Source: Hericium rajendrae (lineage: Eukaryota; Basidiomycota; Agaricomycetes; Russulales; Hericiaceae). Taken from it: a stretch of 64,000 bases of DNA. Positions 56,562-64,000 of the stretch are shown piece after piece. Both the position numbers and the translations under genes were made by a program. Where the stretch lies: the NCBI GenBank assembly GCA_033439255.1, contig CM065882.1:620001-684000 (forward strand). Direction: 5' to 3'. Position 1 is the first letter of the stretch. Each line of letters opens with the position of its first letter. The notes beneath the pieces were generated by a model, which was not told where the DNA came from, did no database searches, and saw only the letters and a program-made list of their open reading frames with translations.

Positions 56562-56724
56562 CTAGACAACCCGATTAGACTCAGTCGTAGAGAAGGATAA
56601 GAACGACTTTATTATGTACCTAGACAACCCGATTAGACTATCGAGAAGAGTACATAAGTTTCTAGCATAGCGGGAAAGAAATAAGAAAAGCTCACCTCAG
56701 TCGTAGAGAAGGATAAGAACGACT
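56562..56724 (-). repeat. 47-bp duplication in the LTR, one copy with and one without a 58-bp intron-like insert
   Basis: Copy B, 56562-56608, equals copy A, 56620-56637 plus 56696-56724, at all 47 positions. The segment missing from B, 56638-56695, begins GTGAGC and ends CGATAG on the minus strand. Both copies begin AGTCGTTC on the minus strand. Confidence 0.95.
56638..56695 (-). other. 58-bp GT-AG intron-like segment in the LTR leader
   Basis: GTGAGC donor after CTGAG, a pyrimidine-rich body, a possible branch-point region near GCTAGAAAC, and acceptor CGATAG. Its exact absence from the adjacent copy supports real splicing. Confidence 0.7.
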
Positions 56725-56749
56725 GAGGGAGGGGAATCCGAACGGAAAG

Positions 56750-56755
56750 TATATA
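56750..56755 (-). promoter_or_regulatory. TATA box of the LTR
   Basis: TATATA lies 26-31 bp upstream of AGTCGTTC at 56724 on the minus strand, the standard TATA-to-start distance, so RNA probably starts there. Confidence 0.6.
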
Positions 56756-56953
56756 AGAGAAAGAGGCTGGCGGGCAGACATGAACATGACATCATAAGCA
56801 GGCAGAGTCCGTCTGAGAAAGGCGAGAGCATAACCGAATCGAGAGAAGGAGAGACAGTTCGCGTCGTCCGGCGGACAACGCATTTCCATGTGATACTTCC
56901 AACACTCCTCCTCGCAGGGGGACGCGAAGTCTCCTCCTGAACTCGAGGACTAA

Positions 56954-56990
56954 ACTCCTCCTGAAACTCCTCCTGAAACTCCTCCTGAAT
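56954..56990 (-). repeat. Three 12-bp tandem units in the putative U3
   Basis: ACTCCTCCTGAA is repeated three times with diverged copies on both sides (56930-56995). It produces EEFQ repeats in an open frame that is otherwise unconvincing as a gene. Confidence 0.7.
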
Positions 56991-58051
56991 CCCAAGGCCG
57001 CAAGCGGCAATCTCCTCCTCAACGTGCGGTGATGTGTGGACCCTGGGAATGGAGGCGGCAGCCAAAACCAAAACCAACAGAGTACCGGGGGGTGCGAGGG
57101 GACCAAGTATCTCAAGAGGGGAGCGCCGAGACGTGTAGCTGACGGGTGATCGTACTACGGGTAGGGGAGCAAGGCCGCGGAGGGCGAGCTTGCTGCGCGC
57201 GGGCGACTTCCGACACGGCTCTGCTAGGGACGATGACGGTACGACAAGACTCACGGGTCTTAGGTGATACGGCTTGTAGATAACGGCGCGGCGACGAGTA
57301 CGACGAATATGATGAGCGACACGAGAAAGTGAGAAGAGCTACGTCTGAGACGTGCTTAGAGACTGGGGTGAGAACGTCAAACGGCGGGCTTTGTGAGATC
57401 TGAGCTCTGAGGGGAAAAAGGCAGATTCCGTTCTGATTCTCTAAGTCAGTAGCTACGGTACAAATGGGCAAGGCCGCCTCTGGCGGCCCGGCGTGACTCC
57501 CTACGACAACCTCCTGCTGACCGACCCAATCTCCAATTCCTTCCTGATCCTGCCTGCTCCGGGTCCCTTGGCGAGTGGAGTCATTGCGACTCGGCCCGTG
57601 CAGGGCAGAGGGCGTGCGCGTGGTACGAACGAATCAAAGGTGCCGCCTTACAACGTCGCCCGGGGCGTGCGTCGGGAACGGCGGGCTCGTCGAGCTGGAA
57701 TGGCTGGGATGACGTCAGTAGCGCACTGTCGCGGGCGCCGCTCGTGATCCGGGGGCGTGTGGGCGTTCGAGGGCGCGTTGATTGAGCCGGCTGGTTCTCT
57801 GGGCGCGCTTCTGTTCCTGTGCCGCTGACTCGTCCGGCCGGTTGATCTCCTGCCCGTTCGGTGCATCGGACCACGGGACGCCGGCTTTAGTCCGACCCGG
57901 TCGGTCCCGAACCCGTGGGGGCGCTTGTCCTGTGCGGGGAGCAACGTCGCGGTGGGCGGACTTGGTGCGGCTGAGGTGAAGTGAAGCGGGACGGGCAAGG
58001 AGGCGGGGAGTGGGCAATGCCGTTGCAAGGCGCGCTAAAGGGCGCATCATT

Positions 58052-58087
58052 CTCCCCCTAACTGAAAATTTAGACTCTCCGTAGTCT
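58052..58087 (-). other. Polypurine tract with upstream hairpin, copy 2 (next to the LTR)
   Basis: Minus strand: hairpin AGACT-ACGGAG-AGTCT, then AAATTTTCAGTTAGGGGGAG. The purine tract lies directly before the presumed LTR start, where plus-strand DNA synthesis is primed. Confidence 0.6.
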
Positions 58088-58175
58088 AATCTGGAGCCCC
58101 ACGAGGGATTCGGGCGCGGACATGCGTGAAGCCGATTGTGCGACGGCGCCCTGGGCGGGTGTGCTGCAGCGAGCC

Positions 58176-58183
58176 TATAAAAG
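58176..58183 (+). promoter_or_regulatory. TATA box of the antisense accessory genes
   Basis: TATAAAAG 71 bp before the ATG at 58247, with a pyrimidine-rich stretch between. A clear Pol II core promoter on the strand opposite to pol. Confidence 0.65.
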
Positions 58184-58246
58184 GCATCTACGCCCCGGGA
58201 GGGCACTCAACTCCGAGCCATCTTCGCGCCCAGCAGTCTTGTCCCG

Positions 58247-58999
58247 ATGAACACCTTCCTTGATCAAGTCTTCCGCCAGAAAGTGACCTGGCTCCTTTCG
58301 GAGCGCTCATGGACCCCGCTCGATGCGTCCACGCTGTCCAAGCGCGACGCGGTCATCCGGGAACGCGAGATCTGGGGTCGAGACCTCATGGTCGCCGTAG
58401 TACGTCCAAGCTCGTTTGCGGCGTTGTTGCGTACCTGCTAATTCTCGGGACTCCAGAAGGACTACCAGCGCTACGCTGGCGCCATCGACGTGGGTCTGCA
58501 GGATGACATCACGCAGATGTTGGACCACTTCCTGTCCGAGGCCGCCCGCGCGTCCGGGAAAGTCCGCCGTTGGCTCGACTGGGGTTGGTACCTCATGCCG
58601 TCGCTGAAGCGCGAGTGGCTCGATTCCCTGGAGCACCATCAGGTAGATGCCGCGGACCGCCTGTCCGTGGCCGAGTCCGAGCTGTGGGAGACGTGCCGCA
58701 CGGTGGCCCTGGAGGAAATCGATATCACCTGCCGCAAGTACCAGTATGACGTCATAGACGCGGAGGCCTGCAAGCGGGCTCTGGAGCCGTTGTTCGCCAG
58801 GCTGCATCAAGCGGTCTCCGCGCCGGAGTTGCCATGGGAAGACACCGGGGGAGAGGTGAGCGAGGATCCGCATGAGCTAGAGACAATGCACCGCCTAGTG
58901 GCGGAGGCACTCGACTTGGCCGAGCTGCTGCGGCTTCCGCCCTACCGAGCAGACGAGGAGGGCGCCTGTGACAGGGTCGCGGGAGGGGCCGCGGATTAG
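58247..58999 (+). CDS. Accessory protein A of the gypsy-type element, opposite strand to pol
   Basis: Exons 58247-58399 and 58457-58999; 696 nt, 231 residues; the intron is 57 bp with GTACGT and CTCCAG ends. It starts MNTFLDQVFRQKVTWLL and is predicted largely alpha-helical and acidic, with many Trp in the middle (RRWLDWGWYLMPSLKREWL). No signal peptide, zinc motif or known domain that I recognise. It lies between pol and the presumed 3' LTR, reads against pol, and has its own TATA box. It could be element cargo or a host gene trapped inside the element; the shared flanking purine tracts favour cargo. Confidence 0.6.
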
Positions 59000-59304
59000 T
59001 ATAGTACGATGTACGCCGGTGGCGAGCATGCCTCGCCGCTCAATTGAACTATTCTGGTGCCAAGGCGCACTATGCTGTCTGTGGGACTTGCCCGTCGTTG
59101 AATAGGCTTCCTGTTCGCGAGACACGGCTGAAATGACAAATGGGCGCCAATCGGGGCCTGAGATCCTGATTGAGTCCGAAGCGACAACTGTTTTGGCCGG
59201 GTGCCCGCGTCGCGGGCTTCTGCGCGAAGCTGCGAAGCTACCTGTACGCGGGGGCTTCTCCGGAGGCAATTCGCCAGGCGCTTCCGTCTTGTCGTGGAGT
59301 CCTT
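59000..59304. other. Spacer between the two accessory genes
   Basis: About 300 bp with no clear TATA box. The frame of the second gene stays open upstream of its ATG to about 59170, so the true start may be earlier. Confidence 0.4.
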
Positions 59305-61092
59305 ATGAACACTGAGTTGCGAGGCGACTCGCTCCTCAGCACCTCGTCTCCCATGGCTCGCGCGTACGTCGACAACCGCCCCAAGGGTATTCAGGCTCTC
59401 GAACGCCTCTTCGGGTCAGGCCACCCGCGCGAAGGCGACCCCGGCAATGTCTGGGCAGAGTGGATCACCCAGGTTGCCAGTTGCTTGGTGAGTCCACCGG
59501 CGCATGTTTTGCTTCCGTCCCCGCTGACCACCACTCCTGACAGGGCCCTCTCTTGAGGTCGAATTCGACCCACCTCGACAACGATTTCTTCCGTCGCGGG
59601 ATCGCCAACGCCCGTGTAGTCTTCAGCCGCCTCGAGCTGAAGTCCGACCGCAAGTGGGGTGCCAAGGTGCTCGACGTCTTCGAGCCCCCCGAAGACCCGA
59701 CCGAGACAGAGGACCGGGAGACCGACGAGCTCGAGGAGAGCGACGACGACACCCCGCTCGCGGCCGCGACTCCCAAGGGCAAGGGGCCCGCGCAGGTCGC
59801 GCCTGTTTCAACGTGCAAGACAGGGCCCCCTAAGGGCAAAAGGGCGGCCGCGCCAACCAACGAGACCCCGCAGGCCTCGTCTTCCACGCGCACCAGGGCT
59901 CCGTCGCTGCCCCGCTCGCAGACCGGTGAGCAAGACCGCCTCGAAGTCGCCGCCCTGTTGACCGCCACCGGTGTCGTAGACGCGTCCGCCGAGCAGGACG
60001 TAGACCCGGCTCTGGACGCTCCAGTGTCCGCCGCGACTCACGCGGCCAAGCGCAAGGCCGTAGCACCTGTCGAGGAGGAGGAGGCGGGGGACGAGATTGT
60101 CGAAGTGCCCCTGCCAGCGAAGAGGGCGCGTACGGGGCCGGCTGGCGCCGTCGCTGCGAACGAGGGGAAAGGGAAGGCCAAGGCCAAGGAGCCCGATGAG
60201 AAGTGGGGTCCGGTAAGTACCCATCTCCTCCACCTGTGCTCGACGCTAATTTTCTGTTTGCGTAGTGCCTGCCCGAGCAGTGGTGCACCGCGTGCATCAA
60301 CGAGGGCAAGGAGTGCCTCCGCCGGCTCCTCCCTGCGAAGAACGTCGGGCGCGCGAAGCACGAGCGATGCTGCGAGTGCAGCGAGAAGCGCACTTCCTGC
60401 CTCGCCTGTGTCGACCTCAACGCGCATCTGACGCGGATGGGTGCGCCCGTCGTGGATCCCGTTGCCACGCGCGCCGCCGCGGCTTCTTCTGGTCACGACC
60501 AGGTGGCCGACTCCCCCGTGGTCTTGCCGGGGATACCAGACTCCGCGGGCGCGCTCCGTAAGTCGCTACCCCACTGTTGCTACGCGTTTGCTGACCGGGT
60601 GACCGTCCTACAGCCCCGTTTGAGGCGCTCGCATCTCGCCTTCCATTCCCGGTCTCCGACGGCTTCCGTCCAGGGGCCTGGGACTACGTCGACCCCTACG
60701 CGTGCATTCCGCGCGATTCGTCGCTCCGCCGCACCCTGCTCGCGGAGACCGAGCGGCAGCTCGTCGGTTTGTACCTCCAACGCATGTCGAACCACGGCCA
60801 GATCCTCGCCGTCGAGAGGCTCGTCACGGCCCTCTATACGGGCACGCGCGGCGAGTATATCACGGCGGAGGCGGATGAAGAGGGCAAGGTCGCCAAGGAC
60901 GAGCCTGCGGACGCCGCTAGCAACGCAGAGGAGGAGGCCGCGGCGAGTCCCACCGCAGGTCCGTCTTCGCGCCCGCTCGCGAGGGAGTCCCCCGTTCCTT
61001 CGGTCGAGGGTCCTGGTGAGCCGTTGGAGCTGACGGCGGCTCCTGTCGCTGAGGTGGCCGCGTCAGAGGAAGTCGTGCCGGCTGACTCCTGA
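59305..61092 (+). CDS. Accessory protein B of the gypsy-type element: Cys-rich, nuclear-type protein
   Basis: Exons 59305-59487, 59544-60212, 60266-60557, 60614-61092; 1623 nt, 540 residues, all joins in frame. The N-terminal part (MNTELRGDSLLST...WAEWITQVASCLGPLL, then NDFFRRGIANARVVFSRLEL) looks folded. A long acidic/Pro/Ala-rich linker follows, with basic clusters (AAKRKAV, PAKRARTG) that could be nuclear localisation signals. Exon 3 carries a Cys cluster: CLPEQWCTACINEGKEC, then CCECSEKRTSCLAC, nine cysteines in pairs as in zinc-binding modules. A short helical block (DSSLRRTLLAETERQLVGLY) and an acidic tail end the protein. Possibly a DNA- or chromatin-binding factor; function unknown. 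Hairpins follow the stop at about 61115-61220. Confidence 0.6.
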
Positions 61093-61526
61093 CGAGCGGG
61101 GCTGTCGCTTTGCGCGGGGAGGGAAAGACCCTCCCCTTTTAAATTTGCTATCTTGTTTTGTCGTCGTGGAAGTTGTCGCATACGTTTTGTGTTGCCCGGG
61201 CCTTAGGCCCGGCTTTTTACTATACGTCGCTCGTAATCGGGACGCCGAGTCCTACTGTATCGTTGCTCCTGCCGAATGGGAGCCCATCTTGAAGTCTGAA
61301 CCTGTGTGAATCTAAAGGGGAAAACCAGAAAGAAACAAAGTCGCCCCAGGCGATCTTGTCAGGGCCTATACGATTGGTGAAGGTAACATCTGAGTGGTGG
61401 ATGGTATGAAGATCGCCCAAGGCGAGTTTGTCGAAATGCAAGTAACAATAGATTTATTTCGTGCGTGTGGGTATTGGTGGGGCGTCCAAGGTCGTCGACA
61501 TGCTTGACTGACGGCCTCTACTCCCC
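61093..61526. other. Spacer between accessory gene B and pol 3' end
   Basis: Two strong inverted repeats follow the accessory gene: GGGAGGG...CCCTCCC near 61118-61137 and GCCCGGGCC...GGCCCGGC near 61194-61213, each followed by a T-run on the plus strand. No coding sequence seen. Confidence 0.5.
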
Positions 61527-61555
61527 CTAACTGAAAAATGGACTGCCCTCAGTCC
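61521..61555 (-). other. Polypurine tract with upstream hairpin, copy 1 (at the pol stop)
   Basis: Minus strand: hairpin GGACT-GAGGGC-AGTCC, then ATTTTTCAGTTAGGGGGAG. The hairpin overlaps the last codons of pol and the TAG stop is part of the shared AGTTAGGGGGAG. Confidence 0.65.
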
Positions 61556-64000
61556 TCCTCGCTAGTCGAGTGGTCAGAGGACGCCGCGGGCGAACTTGGT
61601 CGGGACCTGTCGGGTCGCCGAGGTCGCTGCCGGCGGTTTCGTCATCCGGGTCTGTGACGGTGGAGGTGAGTAAACGTTCAAACTGCTCGATGCCGACATC
61701 GAGGAAATCTTCCAATGGCGGGTGATCGAGGATGGTACGGGCGAAATACGGGACAACGCGGTAGGCTGCGGTGGGCCGGTCGAATAACGTACCGTCGAGC
61801 TCACACAAGAGGTAAGCACGCCCCTTGTTGCGGCCGAGGACGAGGTACGGGCCTAGGTAGCGCGGTTTGGTCTTCCGGGAATGGCTGGTGCTGTACGCGG
61901 AATTGCGGACAAGTACCAGTTCGCCGCGGTGAAAGTCAAAGTCGCGGATCGTGCGTTCATGTTCCAGTTCGAATTTTCGTGCTGCCTGGAGGCAGGCCTC
62001 GTAGACGCGGCTGTGAAGTCGCTGAAGGTCCTTTTGACGCTTCTGCAGGGCAAGAGCGTGGGAGGCGATCAGGTCGGTAGAGGACAAGATCGCCTCGGGC
62101 GGCGGTAGCAGGTAGGTGGCTTCCGCGATATCGAGCGGCATCAGGGGGTGCATACCGGTTACCGCGAAGTATGGGGAACAGCCCATGCGCCGGCGGATGG
62201 TGATACGTTCCGACCAGAACACGGAGTGGGCTGAGTAGCTCCAATTCTTCTCCACGCCGTCGGCGGCCTTGATCAGGGCTTGGCGTACGTCAAAGTGTGC
62301 ACGCTCAGCGATGCCGTTGGCTCTCGAGTTATAGCCCGAGATGCGGATATGCCGGACGTGGTACTTCTTTTCCAGCTGCGTCAAGGCTTTAACGAACGGG
62401 CCGCCGTTGTCGGACACGATTTCAGTGAGCATACCCCAGCGGCACAAGATGTCTTGGTAAATCCAATCAGCAATGTGCTCGCTGCGTTCTTTGCGCAGCA
62501 TGCGCCATTCGGGAAAGTGGGACACCGAGCAGCGCCCTTGGACCAGGTATTGCATATTGTTGGATTTCGGCAGGTGCATGGTATCCATGTACATTTTCGC
62601 AAATAAAGGTGCGGGCACCGCAACCGTTGGCGGGATAAGAACTTTGCGGATCTGGAACGCTTGGCAAATATGGCACGAACGGACGAACCAAGCGACATCC
62701 GAGCCCATAAAAGGCCACCAGAAACGGACCGCGAGCAGGAGGGCGGTTGCGGCGACGCCACGGTGTCCCGCGGACTCGTGAGTCTCAACGAGAGCAGCCC
62801 AGCGGCCGGTCGGCGGGAGCACTAGTTTGTGCGCATTTGTCTTGTCGCGCTTCCAGAGGCGGCCACCTTTCATGAAGAAGTCGCGGCAATAACGCAGGAA
62901 GCGAGCGTATTCCCGGTCCGTCAGTCCGTCAGGGCGGATCGGATGGAGCAGGAAGTCGGTGACGGCGCGCAGTCGGGCATCCGTGAGGAGGGATTTTTCG
63001 GACCTTGGAACGTCTGCATAGGACGCCAAGTGGTCTTGCGGAGGAGGCGCGACAAAATCGCCGGCGGCGACATTGGTCGAGATGAGCTGTTGGGCCAGCT
63101 GAGGGCGGTCGTGGCCGATCCGAGGCACATTTATTATGTGTACAAAGCCATAAGCACGGTCGACCCAGTTGTCGAAGTCGTCGTCGGGTTCGGGCGCATC
63201 ATCGTCCTGGGGGCGGCGCCGGGAGAGGCCATCCGGCCCATGCTTCTCGCCAGGGACGTGGACCAGGGTAAATTGAAACATGAGGATGCCGACGATCCAC
63301 CGGTTCATGGACGCACTAGGGGCGAGATCGGGATTATTCAGCATGCCGGATATATAACGGGCGTCGACTTCGATAATCAGGTTGCGAACGCCAATGAGCC
63401 AGAGTTTGAGTGCGCGAAGGCTCCGGTATAGGCCATATAATTCCAGCTTTGGTTGGGAGAAGCGCGCCTCACGGTCGTTCAGGGCGATAGAGCCGAAGCG
63501 AGCATACCGGCGAACTTTGGGGTCGTCCACATCCTGTTGACAGAGTAGGTAACCGATGGCAATATAGGAGGTGTCGACGCCCAGGATCACTGAGGCGGGA
63601 GACTCGTAATCTATCGCGCGCAGGGCGGGTGATGCGAGTAGCGCTTGCTTAAGGTCTTCCTGCGCAGCCAACTGGTCTGGGCCGAACTCGAATGGGGTGT
63701 CCTTGCGCGTAAGCCGTACCAGATGGTGAGCACGTTTTGCAAAGTTCTTGATGAAGATGCGGGCCACGCCAATGGTCCCGAGGAAAGCGCGAACGTCCGA
63801 GAGGTCGGTACAAGGTTGCCAGTTGCTGACCTTGGCGAGGTTGCTGAGTTCTGGCAAACGGCCCGCCGGCGTGCATCTATGGCCGACGACGATGATTTCC
63901 GGCGCGCAAAGGACAGTCTTTTTCCCTGAGAAGGTACCACCGCAATATTTCATGCATTGGACGACACGGTTCGCGCCCTGGAAGTGTTCCCAGACAAAGC
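61527..64000 (-). CDS. Ty3/gypsy-type Pol: end of RT, RNase H, integrase (5' part outside the window)
   Basis: The frame is open from the right edge to the TAG at 61527 (over 820 residues). Order: RT thumb/connection (VVQCMKYCGGTFSGKKT..., DLSDVRAFLGTIGVARIFI), RNase H (VILGVDTSYIAIGYLLCQQ, ARFSQPKLELYGLYRSLRAL, LIIEVDARYISGML, HVPGEKHGPDGLSRR), zinc-binding integrase N terminus (HESAGHRG...CHIC), and the integrase core with the DDE set: Asp in MYMDTMHLP, Asp in EIVSDNGGPFV, Glu in NGIAERAHFDVR. A C-terminal GPY-like segment KPRYLGPYLVLGRN follows. RT before integrase defines the Ty3/gypsy class. No stop or frameshift, so the element may be young. Gag, protease and the 5' LTR should lie to the right of the window. 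Confidence 0.92.
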   Translation of the reverse strand, partial: FVWEHFQGANRVVQCMKYCGGTFSGKKTVLCAPEIIVVGHRCTPAGRLPELSNLAKVSNWQPCTDLSDVRAFLGTIGVARIFIKNFAKRAHHLVRLTRKDTPFEFGPDQLAAQEDLKQALLASPALRAIDYESPASVILGVDTSYIAIGYLLCQQDVDDPKVRRYARFGSIALNDREARFSQPKLELYGLYRSLRALKLWLIGVRNLIIEVDARYISGMLNNPDLAPSASMNRWIVGILMFQFTLVHVPGEKHGPDGLSRRRPQDDDAPEPDDDFDNWVDRAYGFVHIINVPRIGHDRPQLAQQLISTNVAAGDFVAPPPQDHLASYADVPRSEKSLLTDARLRAVTDFLLHPIRPDGLTDREYARFLRYCRDFFMKGGRLWKRDKTNAHKLVLPPTGRWAALVETHESAGHRGVAATALLLAVRFWWPFMGSDVAWFVRSCHICQAFQIRKVLIPPTVAVPAPLFAKMYMDTMHLPKSNNMQYLVQGRCSVSHFPEWRMLRKERSEHIADWIYQDILCRWGMLTEIVSDNGGPFVKALTQLEKKYHVRHIRISGYNSRANGIAERAHFDVRQALIKAADGVEKNWSYSAHSVFWSERITIRRRMGCSPYFAVTGMHPLMPLDIAEATYLLPPPEAILSSTDLIASHALALQKRQKDLQRLHSRVYEACLQAARKFELEHERTIRDFDFHRGELVLVRNSAYSTSHSRKTKPRYLGPYLVLGRNKGRAYLLCELDGTLFDRPTAAYRVVPYFARTILDHPPLEDFLDVGIEQFERLLTSTVTDPDDETAGSDLGDPTGPDQVRPRRPLTTRLARRTEGSPFFS

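Larger units (their letters stand above)
56556..58050 (-). repeat. Putative 3' LTR of the Ty3/gypsy-type element
   Basis: On the minus strand a purine-rich tract (AGTTAGGGGGAGAA) is followed by TGATGCGCCC, a fitting LTR start. About 1.3 kb later come TATATA (56750-56755), a predicted RNA start AGTCGTTC (56724), a 58-bp intron-like segment, AATAAA (56608-56613), and CTAACA near 56556 as a possible LTR end. The other LTR is outside the window, so identity cannot be checked; limits are approximate. Confidence 0.5.

Noticed and set aside
56697-57254. Minus-strand 185-codon frame with EEFQ repeats as a gene
   Set aside because: It lies in the putative LTR U3, consists of low-complexity sequence around a 12-bp repeat, and has no intron or domain support.
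62829-63431. 200-codon plus-strand open frame inside pol
   Set aside because: Fully antisense to conserved RNase H/integrase sequence; no independent features.

Overview
The window looks like nuclear DNA of a basidiomycete fungus, most likely an Agaricomycete. Protein genes are cut by many short GT-AG introns (mostly 48-60 bp), coding DNA is GC-rich, and gene order mixes housekeeping genes with basidiomycete-type hypothetical genes and large retroelements. Exon joins given to the base were read by eye from frame continuity and splice signals; for several genes the summed exon length is an exact multiple of three.

Layout. 1-8 kb: three minus-strand genes, a karyopherin beta-2/transportin (KAP104 type, cut by the left edge), an FSH1-type serine hydrolase, and a mitochondrial succinate/fumarate carrier (SFC1 type). 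8-13.4 kb: a minus-strand tyrosine-recombinase retrotransposon (DIRS/Ngaro type) with gag, RT-RNase H and recombinase frames open; its RT gene holds a 518-bp intron containing a 40-bp-periodic hairpin array. 14.4-15.7 kb: a conserved-looking hypothetical gene. 17.1-21.3 kb: an AT-rich multi-exon gene that looks like a mobile-element protein with a zinc finger and a DDE-like core. 22-24 kb: a decayed Gfo/Idh/MocA oxidoreductase and a hypothetical gene. 25.2-26.6 kb: a homeodomain-like regulator.

27.8-56.3 kb is a conserved gene block: an ArsB/NhaD-superfamily transporter, a PKA catalytic subunit, SWR1 (H2A.Z-depositing remodeller), tRNA-Tyr(GUA) with an intron, a WRAP53/TCAB1-like WD40 protein, a cerevisin-like subtilase, a DDX60-like helicase carrying an apparent one-base frameshift, a SulP sulfate permease with STAS domain, and an F-box/LRR-like single-exon gene.

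56.5 kb to the right edge is a Ty3/gypsy-type element on the minus strand, with pol running off the right end. Between pol and the putative 3' LTR lie two intron-containing genes on the opposite strand with their own TATA box. The putative LTR carries a 47-bp tandem copy of its own predicted RNA start that matches the first copy exactly except for a missing 58-bp GT-AG intron. A purine-rich tract with a hairpin is present twice, once at the pol stop and once next to the LTR, and the two hairpins keep pairing through compensatory changes. These retroelement structures are the most unusual content of the window.
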